Assembly: GCF_001748225.1 (NCBI RefSeq)
Contig: NZ_BDFE01000004.1
Location: forward strand, 205,894 to 269,893
DNA length: 64,000 bases
Source: Desulfoplanes formicivorans
Lineage (GTDB): Bacteria; Desulfobacterota; Desulfovibrionia; Desulfovibrionales; Desulfomicrobiaceae
Direction of reading: 5' to 3'
Below are positions 43,845-52,164 of this stretch, piece by piece. The notes beneath the pieces are model-generated. The model was not told where the DNA came from. It saw nothing but the letters and a program-made list of their open reading frames with translations, and did not search any database. Made by a program: the position numbers and the translations under genes. How positions within the stretch are numbered: position 1 is the stretch's first letter; each line of letters opens with the position of its first letter.

Positions 43845-45038
43845 ATGAATATCCCCTTACTGGATCTCAAGGCACAATATGCCACGATAAAGGACGAAAT
43901 CGACGCTGCTGTCGCCGATGTGTTTGCTTCCCAATACTTCATCAATGGCCCCAAGGTAGCCGAACTGGAAAAGGCAGTCGCTGCCTATTCCCAATGTGCT
44001 CATGCATGCGGGGTATCTTCCGGGTCCGATGCCCTGCTTATCGCCCTCATGGTGGAAGGCATCGGCGCAGGGGATGAGGTTATCACCACCCCTTACACCT
44101 TCTTTGCCACTGCCGGAGCCATTGCCCGCGTGGGGGCCACGCCGGTATTTGTGGACATCGATCCGGTCACCTACAATATTGATCCGGAAAAGATCCCCGC
44201 CGCCATCACCGACCGCACACGCGCCATCATCCCGGTCCACCTCTACGGCCAGATGGCCGACATGACTCCCATCCTTGATCTCGTCAAATCAGTAAACCTG
44301 CAACGAGAAACCAAAAACAAAAAACCAATCCATTTGATTGAAGATGCCGCCCAGGCCATTGGCGCCGAGTACAAAGGACACCGCGCCGGCTCCCTTGGAG
44401 ACTACGGATGTTTTTCCTTTTTTCCTTCCAAAAACCTTGGCGGTGCCGGTGATGGCGGTATGGTCACATGCCAGGACAAAGACAAGGCAGAGAAGCTGCA
44501 GATTTTCCGCTCCCACGGTTCCAGACCCAAATATTTTCACAAATGGATCGGCGGCAACTTTCGGCTGGACGCTCTGCAGGCTGCGGTGCTGCGGGTCAAG
44601 CTCAACCACCTGGACGCCTGGACAGCCAAACGCCAGCATAACGCTGCAAGATACAACCGGCTCTTTGCGGCATCCGGTCTTGAGATAGCATTTACAGCGG
44701 ATGTTGATTGGGCATCTTATGACCGTCCCCAAGTTGTTCTGCCTTCTGCCGTTCAGGACCGACATATCTACAATCAGTACGTCATCCGGGTTCAGAACAG
44801 GGATGGATTACGCGCCTTTTTGAAGGACAATGGCATCGGCAATGAAGTCTATTATCCGGTTTCGCTGCATATGCAGGAGTGTTTTTCGTATCTTGGATAT
44901 GGAGAAGGTGATCTTCCGCAGAGCGAGCAGGCCGCGCAAGAAACCGTTGCATTGCCGGTGTATCCGGAACTGAATGATGCAATGGCTGAGCAGGTGATAG
45001 AAAAGGTTAAGGCGTTTTTAGTTGAGCAAAAGATTTAG
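43845..45038 (+). CDS. wbpE: UDP-2-acetamido-2-deoxy-3-oxo-glucuronate aminotransferase (WbpE/WlbC family)
   Basis: PLP-dependent DegT/DnrJ/EryC1 aminotransferase that installs the 3-amino group using the WbpB product. The protein has 397 residues. It begins IPLLDLKAQYATIKDEID, has the GSDALLIAL cofactor-phosphate block, EDAAQAIGAEYKG, and the Schiff-base lysine in FFPSKNLGGAGDGG (near residue 200). NFRLDALQAAVL is also conserved. The role follows from its place between wbpD and the rest of the locus. The next gene, a methyltransferase, is disrupted. Confidence 0.92.
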   Translation: MNIPLLDLKAQYATIKDEIDAAVADVFASQYFINGPKVAELEKAVAAYSQCAHACGVSSGSDALLIALMVEGIGAGDEVITTPYTFFATAGAIARVGATPVFVDIDPVTYNIDPEKIPAAITDRTRAIIPVHLYGQMADMTPILDLVKSVNLQRETKNKKPIHLIEDAAQAIGAEYKGHRAGSLGDYGCFSFFPSKNLGGAGDGGMVTCQDKDKAEKLQIFRSHGSRPKYFHKWIGGNFRLDALQAAVLRVKLNHLDAWTAKRQHNAARYNRLFAASGLEIAFTADVDWASYDRPQVVLPSAVQDRHIYNQYVIRVQNRDGLRAFLKDNGIGNEVYYPVSLHMQECFSYLGYGEGDLPQSEQAAQETVALPVYPELNDAMAEQVIEKVKAFLVEQKI

Positions 45039-45179
45039 CTACTGTTGGGGGGCAGACCCCGCGGCTCTTTAAAAATTTTCGACAGGTTAACTATATGAAA
45101 AAAAACAAAAGTAAGAATTTAGATGCCGCAAATAAATATAACGAAACGGAATATTGGGACACCCGATCTTCATCGAGCT

Positions 45180-45187
45180 ATAATTAC
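45180..45187. repeat. IS66 target-site duplication, left copy
   Basis: ATAATTAC immediately before the element; repeated at 47718-47725 immediately after it. Confidence 0.95.
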
Positions 45188-45241
45188 GTAAGCGTCCAAG
45201 CAACCCCATCTACCCATACCAGGCGTCTATAGGGTAGATAT

Positions 45242-45274
45242 GAAAAAAACCTGCTCCGAACTATACGGAACAGG
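45242..45274 (-). terminator. Terminator of IS66 tnpC
   Basis: On the minus strand, stem CCTGTTCCG (45274-45266) pairs with CGGAGCAGG (45258-45250) around a 7-nt loop, followed by T7. There is one mismatch in the stem. Confidence 0.75.
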
Positions 45275-45302
45275 CTTTGTGATAGGGGCTTGGTGAGTGT
45301 TC

Positions 45303-46865
45303 TCAAGCGTACGCAGGCAGGGTTTCCCGGGTGAAGTTTTTGGGGAGGAGCTTTTGCAAATCCTCTTTGGTGTGCGCCGCCGGCAGCATTTCAAACAGGT
45401 GCCTGATATACGCATATGGTTCAAGCCCATTGGCTTTGGCGGTCTCGATCAGGGAAAAATAAATTGCGCTGGCACGGGCACCATTGGGAGATCCTGCGAA
45501 CAGCCAGTTCTTTCTTCCTACGGCCAATGGCCTGATAGCATTTTCAGTCAGGTTGTTATCGGGACGCAGAATTCCGTCCTCGGTATAGCGGATCAATCGA
45601 TCCCACTGTCCGAGGGCATAAGAGATTGCCTCGTAGAGAAGACTTTTGGGCGGAGTCGTTGAAATTCTTTCATCCAGCAATATTTTGATCTTATTCAGAA
45701 TGGGGACGGCCTTTTCCTGGCGAAGCTCACGAATCTGTTCAGGAGACATTCCTTGTTCTTTGGCAAGATTTTCGAGCCGGTAAAGATCCCGGATATGATT
45801 CAGGACGGTTTGAGCCGTGCTTGCCTTGATTTTTGCTCCTTTTTTCTTTTTCAGGGGTTTGATGACCTCAAAGAATTTCCGACGGGCATGCACGAGACAG
45901 CCCAGATGCACGATACCTTCTCGGCTTCCGAGCTCGTCGTAGCCTGTATAGCCGTCTGTCTGGATATATCCGCGGTAGTCGGGACCGACGAATCGAGTCG
46001 GAACCTCCTTGGACCTTGAAGGGTCATATTGAAAGACAACAGAAGGCCTCTGCAGATCTCCTCCTCTGAAGATCCACATGTAGGATTTGGTCGTGTTTTT
46101 CTTACCTGGTTCTTTGAGTACTTGCAGCGGCGTTTCATCCATATTGATAAGAGGACCGGAGCGGATGTCCTGGATGAGAAGATCAACAAGAGGCTTGCAC
46201 TGCTCGGCCACGGAGATAGCCCATGCGGCCATCGTAGATCGAGGTATTTCAGCACCCAGGCGTAGGAACTGAAGGTGCTGCCTGTAGAAAGGCAGGCCGT
46301 CGGCGAACTTGGAGATGATGATGTGTGCCATGAGTCCTGAAGTTGCGACGTCTTTGGGGATCAACTGCTCAGGGGGACGAGCGATCTTTACAGCGCCCGA
46401 GGAGTCTTCCACGCCCTCGCACTTCCGGCAGGCATATTTGGGACGGATAATGCGTATGATGCGGATAATGGCGGGGACATAGTCGAGTTTTTCAGAGACA
46501 TCTTCCCCGATACGTGTCAGTTGTGCGCCACACTCGCAAATTTTTTGTTCTTCGGGGATGTCGATTATCTGTTCGATTCTGGGAATATCAGGTGACAGCT
46601 TCCTGCGGCCTTTCTTTCTACGCCGTTTATGTACTTGCACTGTTACTTCCTCTTCCTGACTATTGTCTTCAGAAGCAACAGTATTTTTCAAGAAAGGAAG
46701 AGTACACTGATCTTTTTCAAATTTTTTAATTTTTTCAGAAGAACTTCCAAATAAACTTTTTTGAAATATTAACATCTTCTTTTCTAGAAAAGAAATGTGC
46801 TGTTGAAAATCTAAAAGGATTTTCTTCAGCTCTTTAGGGTCATCTGGAAGTTCGTCGATGTTCAT
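45303..46865 (-). CDS. tnpC: IS66 family transposase TnpC
   Basis: DDE transposase of the IS66 element, 520 residues from ATG 46865. It has an N-terminal leucine-rich coiled region (KELKKILLDFQQHISFLEKK), a zinc-finger-like Cys pair in QKICECGAQL plus YACRKCEG, and a central DDE domain beginning at SGLMAHIIISKFADGLPFYR with the first Asp in LINMDETPLQVL, then IQTDGYTGYDEL and GCLVHARRKFFE. The last catalytic region is DNNLTENAIRPLAVGRKNWLFAGS. It is the largest of three co-oriented genes. Confidence 0.96.
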   Translation of the reverse strand: MNIDELPDDPKELKKILLDFQQHISFLEKKMLIFQKSLFGSSSEKIKKFEKDQCTLPFLKNTVASEDNSQEEEVTVQVHKRRRKKGRRKLSPDIPRIEQIIDIPEEQKICECGAQLTRIGEDVSEKLDYVPAIIRIIRIIRPKYACRKCEGVEDSSGAVKIARPPEQLIPKDVATSGLMAHIIISKFADGLPFYRQHLQFLRLGAEIPRSTMAAWAISVAEQCKPLVDLLIQDIRSGPLINMDETPLQVLKEPGKKNTTKSYMWIFRGGDLQRPSVVFQYDPSRSKEVPTRFVGPDYRGYIQTDGYTGYDELGSREGIVHLGCLVHARRKFFEVIKPLKKKKGAKIKASTAQTVLNHIRDLYRLENLAKEQGMSPEQIRELRQEKAVPILNKIKILLDERISTTPPKSLLYEAISYALGQWDRLIRYTEDGILRPDNNLTENAIRPLAVGRKNWLFAGSPNGARASAIYFSLIETAKANGLEPYAYIRHLFEMLPAAHTKEDLQKLLPKNFTRETLPAYA

Positions 46866-46917
46866 AACGACGAATTTACTAATAAATATACATACAAATT
46901 GCAAGTAGTTTGATAGA

Positions 46918-47271
46918 TTATGTTATATTTTTGTAGTTTAGATCGGAATGTGCATGTACTGTAAAAGGATCAATCCCATCAAGTAGCCACAGAAGTTCTT
47001 TTCTGTTTATAGATTCTATTTGCGATTTGTTTTTTGGCCACTTGAATCGATGCTTTTCCAAACGTTTTTGCCATAGACAAAACCCATTCCTGTCCCAGTA
47101 TAGAATTTTAATGATTGTCGTTGATCTATTGCAAAATACAAAGAGATGTCCGGAGAACGGATCAAGCTCAAGAACACCCTGAACCATTATGGACAGGCCG
47201 TTAATGGCTTTTCTCATATCTGTGCTTCCGGGAGCGAGATAGACTTTCGTGTCGGCTCCGAGTGGGATCAT
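46918..47271 (-). CDS. tnpB: IS66 accessory protein TnpB
   Basis: A 117-residue IS66 Orf2 protein, required with TnpA for transposition. The family sequence VYLAPGSTDMRKAINGLSIM and the LFVFCNRSTTIIKILYWDRN core are intact. It overlaps tnpA by 4 nt. Confidence 0.95.
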   Translation of the reverse strand: MIPLGADTKVYLAPGSTDMRKAINGLSIMVQGVLELDPFSGHLFVFCNRSTTIIKILYWDRNGFCLWQKRLEKHRFKWPKNKSQIESINRKELLWLLDGIDPFTVHAHSDLNYKNIT

Positions 47272-47633
47272 GGTACCCGCTCCAAAACCTCAAGAACCTG
47301 TTCCAGGGTTTCAGAATGAAAACCTTCATGGATATCTATACGGTATCGGCCACGTGCGTTCAGAGAAATCAACGCTGATGACTTTGCCTGCTCGGAGGAT
47401 GGACCTGCGACAGAGATTGCAACGGGGATCAGTTCTTGCGGCTGAATCTTGATATGGCCAGACGCAGACAGCTCTTTTTTCCAGTATCTGAACGTTGAGA
47501 TCCCCAAACCTTGATTTCGGCAGAACTCCTGCTGGGTAAGACCGCTTTTTTCCCAGGCCTCAACAGCGGCTGACCAAAAGCTGACTTTCTCTTTTCGTTT
47601 TTTGGGGATGTTACATCGGCGGGATTGGCTCAT
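47268..47633 (-). CDS. tnpA: IS66 accessory protein TnpA
   Basis: A 121-residue helix-turn-helix protein of the IS66 Orf1 type. The N-terminus has FWSAAVEAWEKSGLTQQEFC and GISTFRYWKKEL, the usual DNA-binding part. It is the first gene of the transposition operon, behind AGGAGGAA on the minus strand, 85 bp inside the right end of the IS. Confidence 0.94.
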   Translation of the reverse strand: MSQSRRCNIPKKRKEKVSFWSAAVEAWEKSGLTQQEFCRNQGLGISTFRYWKKELSASGHIKIQPQELIPVAISVAGPSSEQAKSSALISLNARGRYRIDIHEGFHSETLEQVLEVLERVP

Positions 47634-48464
47634 GCGTGATTCCTCCTGATTATGTTGGAAGAATCTTTATCGCACACCAATTTAGATGGGGGAAGAAGGG
47701 GTTTGCTGGACGCTTACATAATTACAAAAACGAAACTTTTTATACTACAACGCCAATTCCTTTTTACTACAAAAGAAGAAACATAGTACTAAAAAAATTT
47801 TTAAAAAATTTAACAAATTGTGTACATGTGTGTGATTTTGGTTGTGGTGATGGCTTTTATATTTCTTTTTTAAACTCAGCAAGCAAACGTTATACTCTAT
47901 ATGGAATTGATATTTCACAAGGAATGATCAATATAGCTCAAAAAAAATGTCCTTTCGCTAATTTTATAGTATCAAACAATGTATCCACGAATCAACAAAA
48001 ATTTGATGCAGTTTATTCTATTGCTGTATTTGCACATATTCTAAGCGACGAACAAATAAAAAAATACTTAAAAATATTTACAATTCTTTACCTTCAAAAG
48101 GAAAATTTATTTTATTTGAACAGACGGGTCCGAAAAACCGATCTGGTACTACTTGGTGTAGAAGAAAATTTGATGAATATATTGAGTTCGCTATACAAAA
48201 TAATTTTTATCTTTATGATTATTACTTCATTTGTTTCCCTGCTCATCGTTTTTTTGAAAAAAAAAAAAAAAAATCGTTCCTTTGATTTTTAAATTTTTTT
48301 ATAAAGGAAAAAATCACAAAGAACGATGCATAAATGCCAATCGGTCACCTCTTTTTAGATTTATAAGTCATATCTTTTTATTACTGTCCGGCAATGGACT
48401 TGGTCATGACCCTAGAAAAAAAGAAGGTAACACACTGTATATTTTTAAAAAACCATAAAAATTC

Positions 48465-49658
48465 ATGAAAACAAAACACAACATTCCAGTAATCATTTTT
48501 GGAAGCCATATTGCCGCATATGGTGCTATAAAAGGGTTCATTACTAAAAAAGTTACTATATATATTGTTTGTCCTACAGGAAAAGGCATCGCAACGAAAT
48601 CAAGATTTGTAAAAAAAACGTTAGTACTAGACCCAGACGACCCTCTTTTTATCAGTAAGGTATCAAATTTTTTGCATGAAATCGGAGGACATGCTGTTGC
48701 GATGGTTGCCGGAACGGACGAGTATCTAGATATACTATCTCAAAATATCGACAAATTCCCTGAAGGACTAAAATTTACCTTTTCAGACTGGAATATAGTT
48801 TCACAAGTTAGGCGTAAAATATTAACATACAAAAAATGTGAAGAGCTCGGCATTGGTTACCCTAAAACATTTTATATTCGGTCTAAAAATGAATTACTAA
48901 AAAACATCAGTGATATTGAAAAGATATTGCCTGTAATTTTAAAATCAGAAAAATCCAGCAAGCTTTTAAAAGAATATCATTTGAAAGGGGTTATCGCGCA
49001 CTCTTCCGATGATATTTTGAGAGCATATCATAAATATTCTGGTTTTTATAACGAATTATTAATTTCCGAGTATATCCCTGGAGACGAGAGTTCTTTGGTA
49101 AACTTAATAGGAGTGAGCGACCGCAAAGGAGATTCGGTCGAAATTTTCATGAATAGAAAGGTAAGAATAGCTAGAGAATTCCTTTCGTGCACTTTAATGG
49201 AAGATTACTATTCGAATGAACTTTTGCAACAAAGTGTAATGTTAATAAAAGGGATGAAATATTTTGGTTATTTTAACCCTGAATTTAAAATCGACCCTCG
49301 CGACGGGCAGTTAAAACTAATGGAAATAAATGGCCGTATCACCCTTTCTAATTCACATGCCCTTTTAGCGGGGTTAAATTTGCCATATGCAATGTATTTG
49401 GTAGCTCTTGATTCATATCCTAATGAGCTTAAAATTTATCGCCAACGAGGAAGACTCCTTTGGTGGGAACCTCTAGGTGACATTGTTTCATCTCTAAAAA
49501 TGATAAAACATAACAAATTGAACATATTTTCATTCTTTAAAAGCTTGGTTGCAACTAAATATATTTTCGAACCATTTTGTATAAAAGATCCATGGGTAGG
49601 GTTTTTATGGTTAGGCCATTTTGCACTTCATGCAATTAAAAAATTGATTAAAATATGA
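48465..49658 (+). CDS. ATP-grasp domain ligase in polysaccharide locus
   Basis: A 397-residue ATP-grasp protein, expected to activate a carboxylate and join it to an amine, as in the carbamoyl-phosphate-synthase-like ligases. Residues 1-110 form a Rossmann-like pre-ATP domain (IPVIIFGSHIAAYGAIKG). The ATP-binding lysine is probably in PVILKSEKSSK. LLISEYIPGDESSLVNL and the metal-binding LKLMEINGR (Glu and Asn) complete the fold. The last 80 residues are basic and hydrophobic. The gene is much richer in A+T than the core region. Its stop overlaps the next gene by 4 nt. Substrate unknown; attachment of an amino acid to a sugar uronate is a plausible inference. Confidence 0.8.
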   Translation: MKTKHNIPVIIFGSHIAAYGAIKGFITKKVTIYIVCPTGKGIATKSRFVKKTLVLDPDDPLFISKVSNFLHEIGGHAVAMVAGTDEYLDILSQNIDKFPEGLKFTFSDWNIVSQVRRKILTYKKCEELGIGYPKTFYIRSKNELLKNISDIEKILPVILKSEKSSKLLKEYHLKGVIAHSSDDILRAYHKYSGFYNELLISEYIPGDESSLVNLIGVSDRKGDSVEIFMNRKVRIAREFLSCTLMEDYYSNELLQQSVMLIKGMKYFGYFNPEFKIDPRDGQLKLMEINGRITLSNSHALLAGLNLPYAMYLVALDSYPNELKIYRQRGRLLWWEPLGDIVSSLKMIKHNKLNIFSFFKSLVATKYIFEPFCIKDPWVGFLWLGHFALHAIKKLIKI

Positions 49659-50719
49659 AACCGATAGCAGTGATTGGAGCAGGAAATTCAGGATTGGCGA
49701 TGGCTGCGCATTTAGCGTTAGAAGGTCATCCGGTTCATCTTTGGAACCGAACAGAAAAAAATATCTCTCAGCTATCTAGGACAAAAACGATACATTGTTC
49801 AGGGGTAATATCAGGTAAAGCTAAAATCAAACTCGTAACGGATAATTTATGTCGAGCATTGGAAGGAGTCGAACTGATCCTCATAACAACTCCAGCGAAT
49901 TCTCACAGACAACTGGCTCAACAGCTATCTCCATTTATTCAATCCGACCACAAAATTTTATTAAATCCTGGAAGAACTTTTGGAGCTTTAGAATTTGAAT
50001 ATATTTTTAAAAAAAATCTAAACAAAAAAAATATTCCTATAGCGGAATCTCAAACAATTATATATACATGTAGAAAAACAAATGAAGATTCTGTTAACAT
50101 CTTAGCATTCAAGCAGCCCGTATGGATTGCGTCTAAATGCCGAGATCAATCAGAAGAAATTATTCAGAGCCTGCCCTTTTGCTTAAGACAACACTTTATC
50201 CCGATAGATTCTTTATTAAAAACATCCCTTGGAAATGTAGGGCCCGTTTTGCATTGCGCGCCAGTCTTACTCAATACAGGATGGATAGAAAATAAAAAAA
50301 CAATATTTAAATATTATTACGATGGAATAACAATAACGATCGCTAATTATATCGAAAAAATTGACGAGATTCGTGTCGGGATAGGTCGCAATATAGGAGT
50401 TGAATTGGAGGATGTAGCAACATGGATGCAAAGAAGCTATCAAGTTAAGGGAGATAATCTTTTTCAATGTATCCAAAATAATAACTTCTACAAGACAATT
50501 GATGCTCCTCAAAATCTTCATCACCGTTATCTATTCGAAGATATTCCGTGTGGGCTAGTACCTTTTGAGGATCTAGGAATAGCCCTGGGAGTCAACGTTT
50601 CACTAATTACCCACCTCATCAATTTTGCTTGTTCGTTGATGAATTTTGATTTCAGGAAAAATGGCCGAACCCTTGACCGCATAGGAATTTCCAAGCGGGC
50701 TCTCAATGACCTTAAATAA
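49655..50719 (+). CDS. NAD/NADP octopine/nopaline-type dehydrogenase
   Basis: A 354-residue member of the opine dehydrogenase family, which reductively condenses an amino acid amine with a 2-oxo acid. The N-terminal dinucleotide motif is IAVIGAGNSGLAMAAHLALEG. ILITTPANSHRQLAQQL and LLNPGRTFGALEF resemble the family. The C-terminal helical domain contains GNVGPVLHCAPVLLNTGWIE with the expected catalytic His. It is translationally coupled to the ATP-grasp gene (4-nt overlap) and overlaps the flippase gene by 14 nt. N-carboxyethyl amino acids made by such enzymes are known substituents of some O-antigens, but the substrate here is not determined. Confidence 0.8.
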   Translation: MKPIAVIGAGNSGLAMAAHLALEGHPVHLWNRTEKNISQLSRTKTIHCSGVISGKAKIKLVTDNLCRALEGVELILITTPANSHRQLAQQLSPFIQSDHKILLNPGRTFGALEFEYIFKKNLNKKNIPIAESQTIIYTCRKTNEDSVNILAFKQPVWIASKCRDQSEEIIQSLPFCLRQHFIPIDSLLKTSLGNVGPVLHCAPVLLNTGWIENKKTIFKYYYDGITITIANYIEKIDEIRVGIGRNIGVELEDVATWMQRSYQVKGDNLFQCIQNNNFYKTIDAPQNLHHRYLFEDIPCGLVPFEDLGIALGVNVSLITHLINFACSLMNFDFRKNGRTLDRIGISKRALNDLK

Positions 50720-52154
50720 CAATTCATACCAACATAAAATTTTTTTTGGTGCTCTTTTCATGCTAACCGGAGGGCTGGGGAAAAACATAATTGCCTTCGG
50801 TGTTAATTTGATTCTAGCACGCCTTTTAACTCCTAGTGATTTTGGATCTGTTGCTATTGTTGTATCCATAATTAGCATTTTGAAAATATTTGCAGAACTT
50901 GGCACCTCTGTAGCGCTTGTTCAAAGAAAAACCATTACTCTGAAAATAAAAGACAGTGCCTTTACAGCTACACTTGTTGTAACGTTAACTTTTATTATCA
51001 TTCTCTGGATATCAGCTAATACTATATCAAATTATTTCAACAATAAAGTTCTTAAAGATTTAATTCACATCGCGGCTTTTAGCTATGTTTTTTTGGGTAT
51101 ATTTTCTCTATACAGAAGCCTTCTCCTTAGGGACTTACGGTATAAAGCCATTTCTGTTATTGAATTCATAGGCGTAATCATATCATCAGTAGTTACGGTT
51201 TCTCTAGCGTGTTTCAATATTGGGCCAAGCAGTATTGTATGGGGACAACTTGCCTCGGCCGGGTGTCTTCTTTTTCTTGGATTCGCTCTGACCCGCTATG
51301 TCCCTAAGAGCCTCGGTGATTGGTCCAGCTTAAAAGAACTTTTTAGCTTTGGCATCTGGGTATCTCTTAGCCGAGTATTAGGCAATGCATCTGGCCAATT
51401 TGATAAATTCATCATAGGCAAACTCATTGATCCCGGGACATTAGGCGGCTATTATCTGGCCCAAAAAATTGTAATGATCCTTCCTTCTATTTTCACAGGG
51501 GTAATTGATCAGGTGATGCTGCCAATATATTCCCAATGGCAAGATAGCCCCAGTCGAATTGAAAAAGGTTATTGGAAAGGACTACGCATATCCGCTTTAC
51601 TTGTTTTACCCGCCATGGCACTTCTGGCAGCAATCGCTCATCCCTTAATATACCTTTTACTGGGACAAGCTTGGTGCAATATAGTCCCGTTGATCCAAAT
51701 ATTTTGTATATTTGGTGCCATACAGGGACTGGGAGGAGGCATCTTTGGTTCAGTCATATATGCATCAGGAAAACCCCAAACGATGATCCTTGTTAATGCG
51801 TTTAGAATCATAATGCTTCCGTTGTGTGTTTTTATTGGAAGTTTTTCCGGAATACTAGGTATTTCATACGGAATGGTAGCCTTTGGAATTATCGGACGAT
51901 TATTTAATCAGTACATCTTAACTCGTATATTCAACTTTAAATTTTCACTTTTTTTTTCAACAATTGCACTCCCGATAACCATAAATATTGTTATTTATTT
52001 TCTCACGATAAAGATCTCTTTGCTGTCAAATAATCTAATCTTATCATTATTTATATCTTCTTTATTTTTTACTCTATGCTATATTGTCACTATATGTATT
52101 TTATTTACAGATGATTTTTTGTTTATAAAAAACTCACTTTTAACTAGACGTTAA
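50706..52154 (+). CDS. wzx: Polysaccharide flippase (Wzx-like, MOP superfamily)
   Basis: A 482-residue integral membrane protein with about 12-14 hydrophobic segments. The N-terminus FGALFMLTGGLGKNIIAFGV followed by ILARLLTPSDFGSVAIVVSI is typical of the lipopolysaccharide-transporter branch (WzxC/TuaB-like) of the MOP superfamily. It would flip lipid-linked repeat units across the inner membrane. An LIDPGTLGGYYLAQKIVM block is also typical. Wzx proteins are poorly conserved, so substrate cannot be predicted. No wzy polymerase is visible in the window. Confidence 0.88.
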   Translation: MTLNNNSYQHKIFFGALFMLTGGLGKNIIAFGVNLILARLLTPSDFGSVAIVVSIISILKIFAELGTSVALVQRKTITLKIKDSAFTATLVVTLTFIIILWISANTISNYFNNKVLKDLIHIAAFSYVFLGIFSLYRSLLLRDLRYKAISVIEFIGVIISSVVTVSLACFNIGPSSIVWGQLASAGCLLFLGFALTRYVPKSLGDWSSLKELFSFGIWVSLSRVLGNASGQFDKFIIGKLIDPGTLGGYYLAQKIVMILPSIFTGVIDQVMLPIYSQWQDSPSRIEKGYWKGLRISALLVLPAMALLAAIAHPLIYLLLGQAWCNIVPLIQIFCIFGAIQGLGGGIFGSVIYASGKPQTMILVNAFRIIMLPLCVFIGSFSGILGISYGMVAFGIIGRLFNQYILTRIFNFKFSLFFSTIALPITINIVIYFLTIKISLLSNNLILSLFISSLFFTLCYIVTICILFTDDFLFIKNSLLTRR

Positions 52155-52164
52155 GCATATCATT

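Larger units (their letters stand above)
45188..47717. mobile_element. Complete IS66-family insertion sequence (2530 bp)
   Basis: Terminal inverted repeats begin GTAAGCGTCCA on both ends (left 45188, right reading inward from 47717) and stay about 80% matched for some 28 bp. Flanking 8-bp direct repeats ATAATTAC (45180-45187, 47718-47725) are the IS66 hallmark duplication. The three standard genes tnpA, tnpB and tnpC are intact on the minus strand. Identical target duplications and open frames indicate a recent insertion. The element could still be active. Confidence 0.96.
45095..48458 (+). pseudogene. SAM-dependent methyltransferase gene split by IS66 and frameshifted
   Basis: The 5' part (45095-45187) encodes 31 residues containing NETEYWDTRS and stops being coherent where the IS begins. 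The 3' part resumes at 47726 exactly in frame once the element and one copy of the 8-bp target duplication are removed. It carries motif I as CVHVCDFGCGDGFYI, then YGIDISQGMINIAQKK. Near 48087-48089 one T is missing: the frame shifts from TILYLQKENL to the expected LPSKGKFILFEQTGP. A third shift is needed at the A17 tract (48257-48273) to reach GLGHDPRKKEG and the stop at 48456-48458. The next gene starts 6 nt later, so this was once an operon member. Confidence 0.85.

Noticed and set aside
45040..45240. Possible tRNA or small RNA near the end of wbpE
   Set aside because: No cloverleaf or acceptor sequence could be formed; the region is explained by the methyltransferase start and the IS66 left end.
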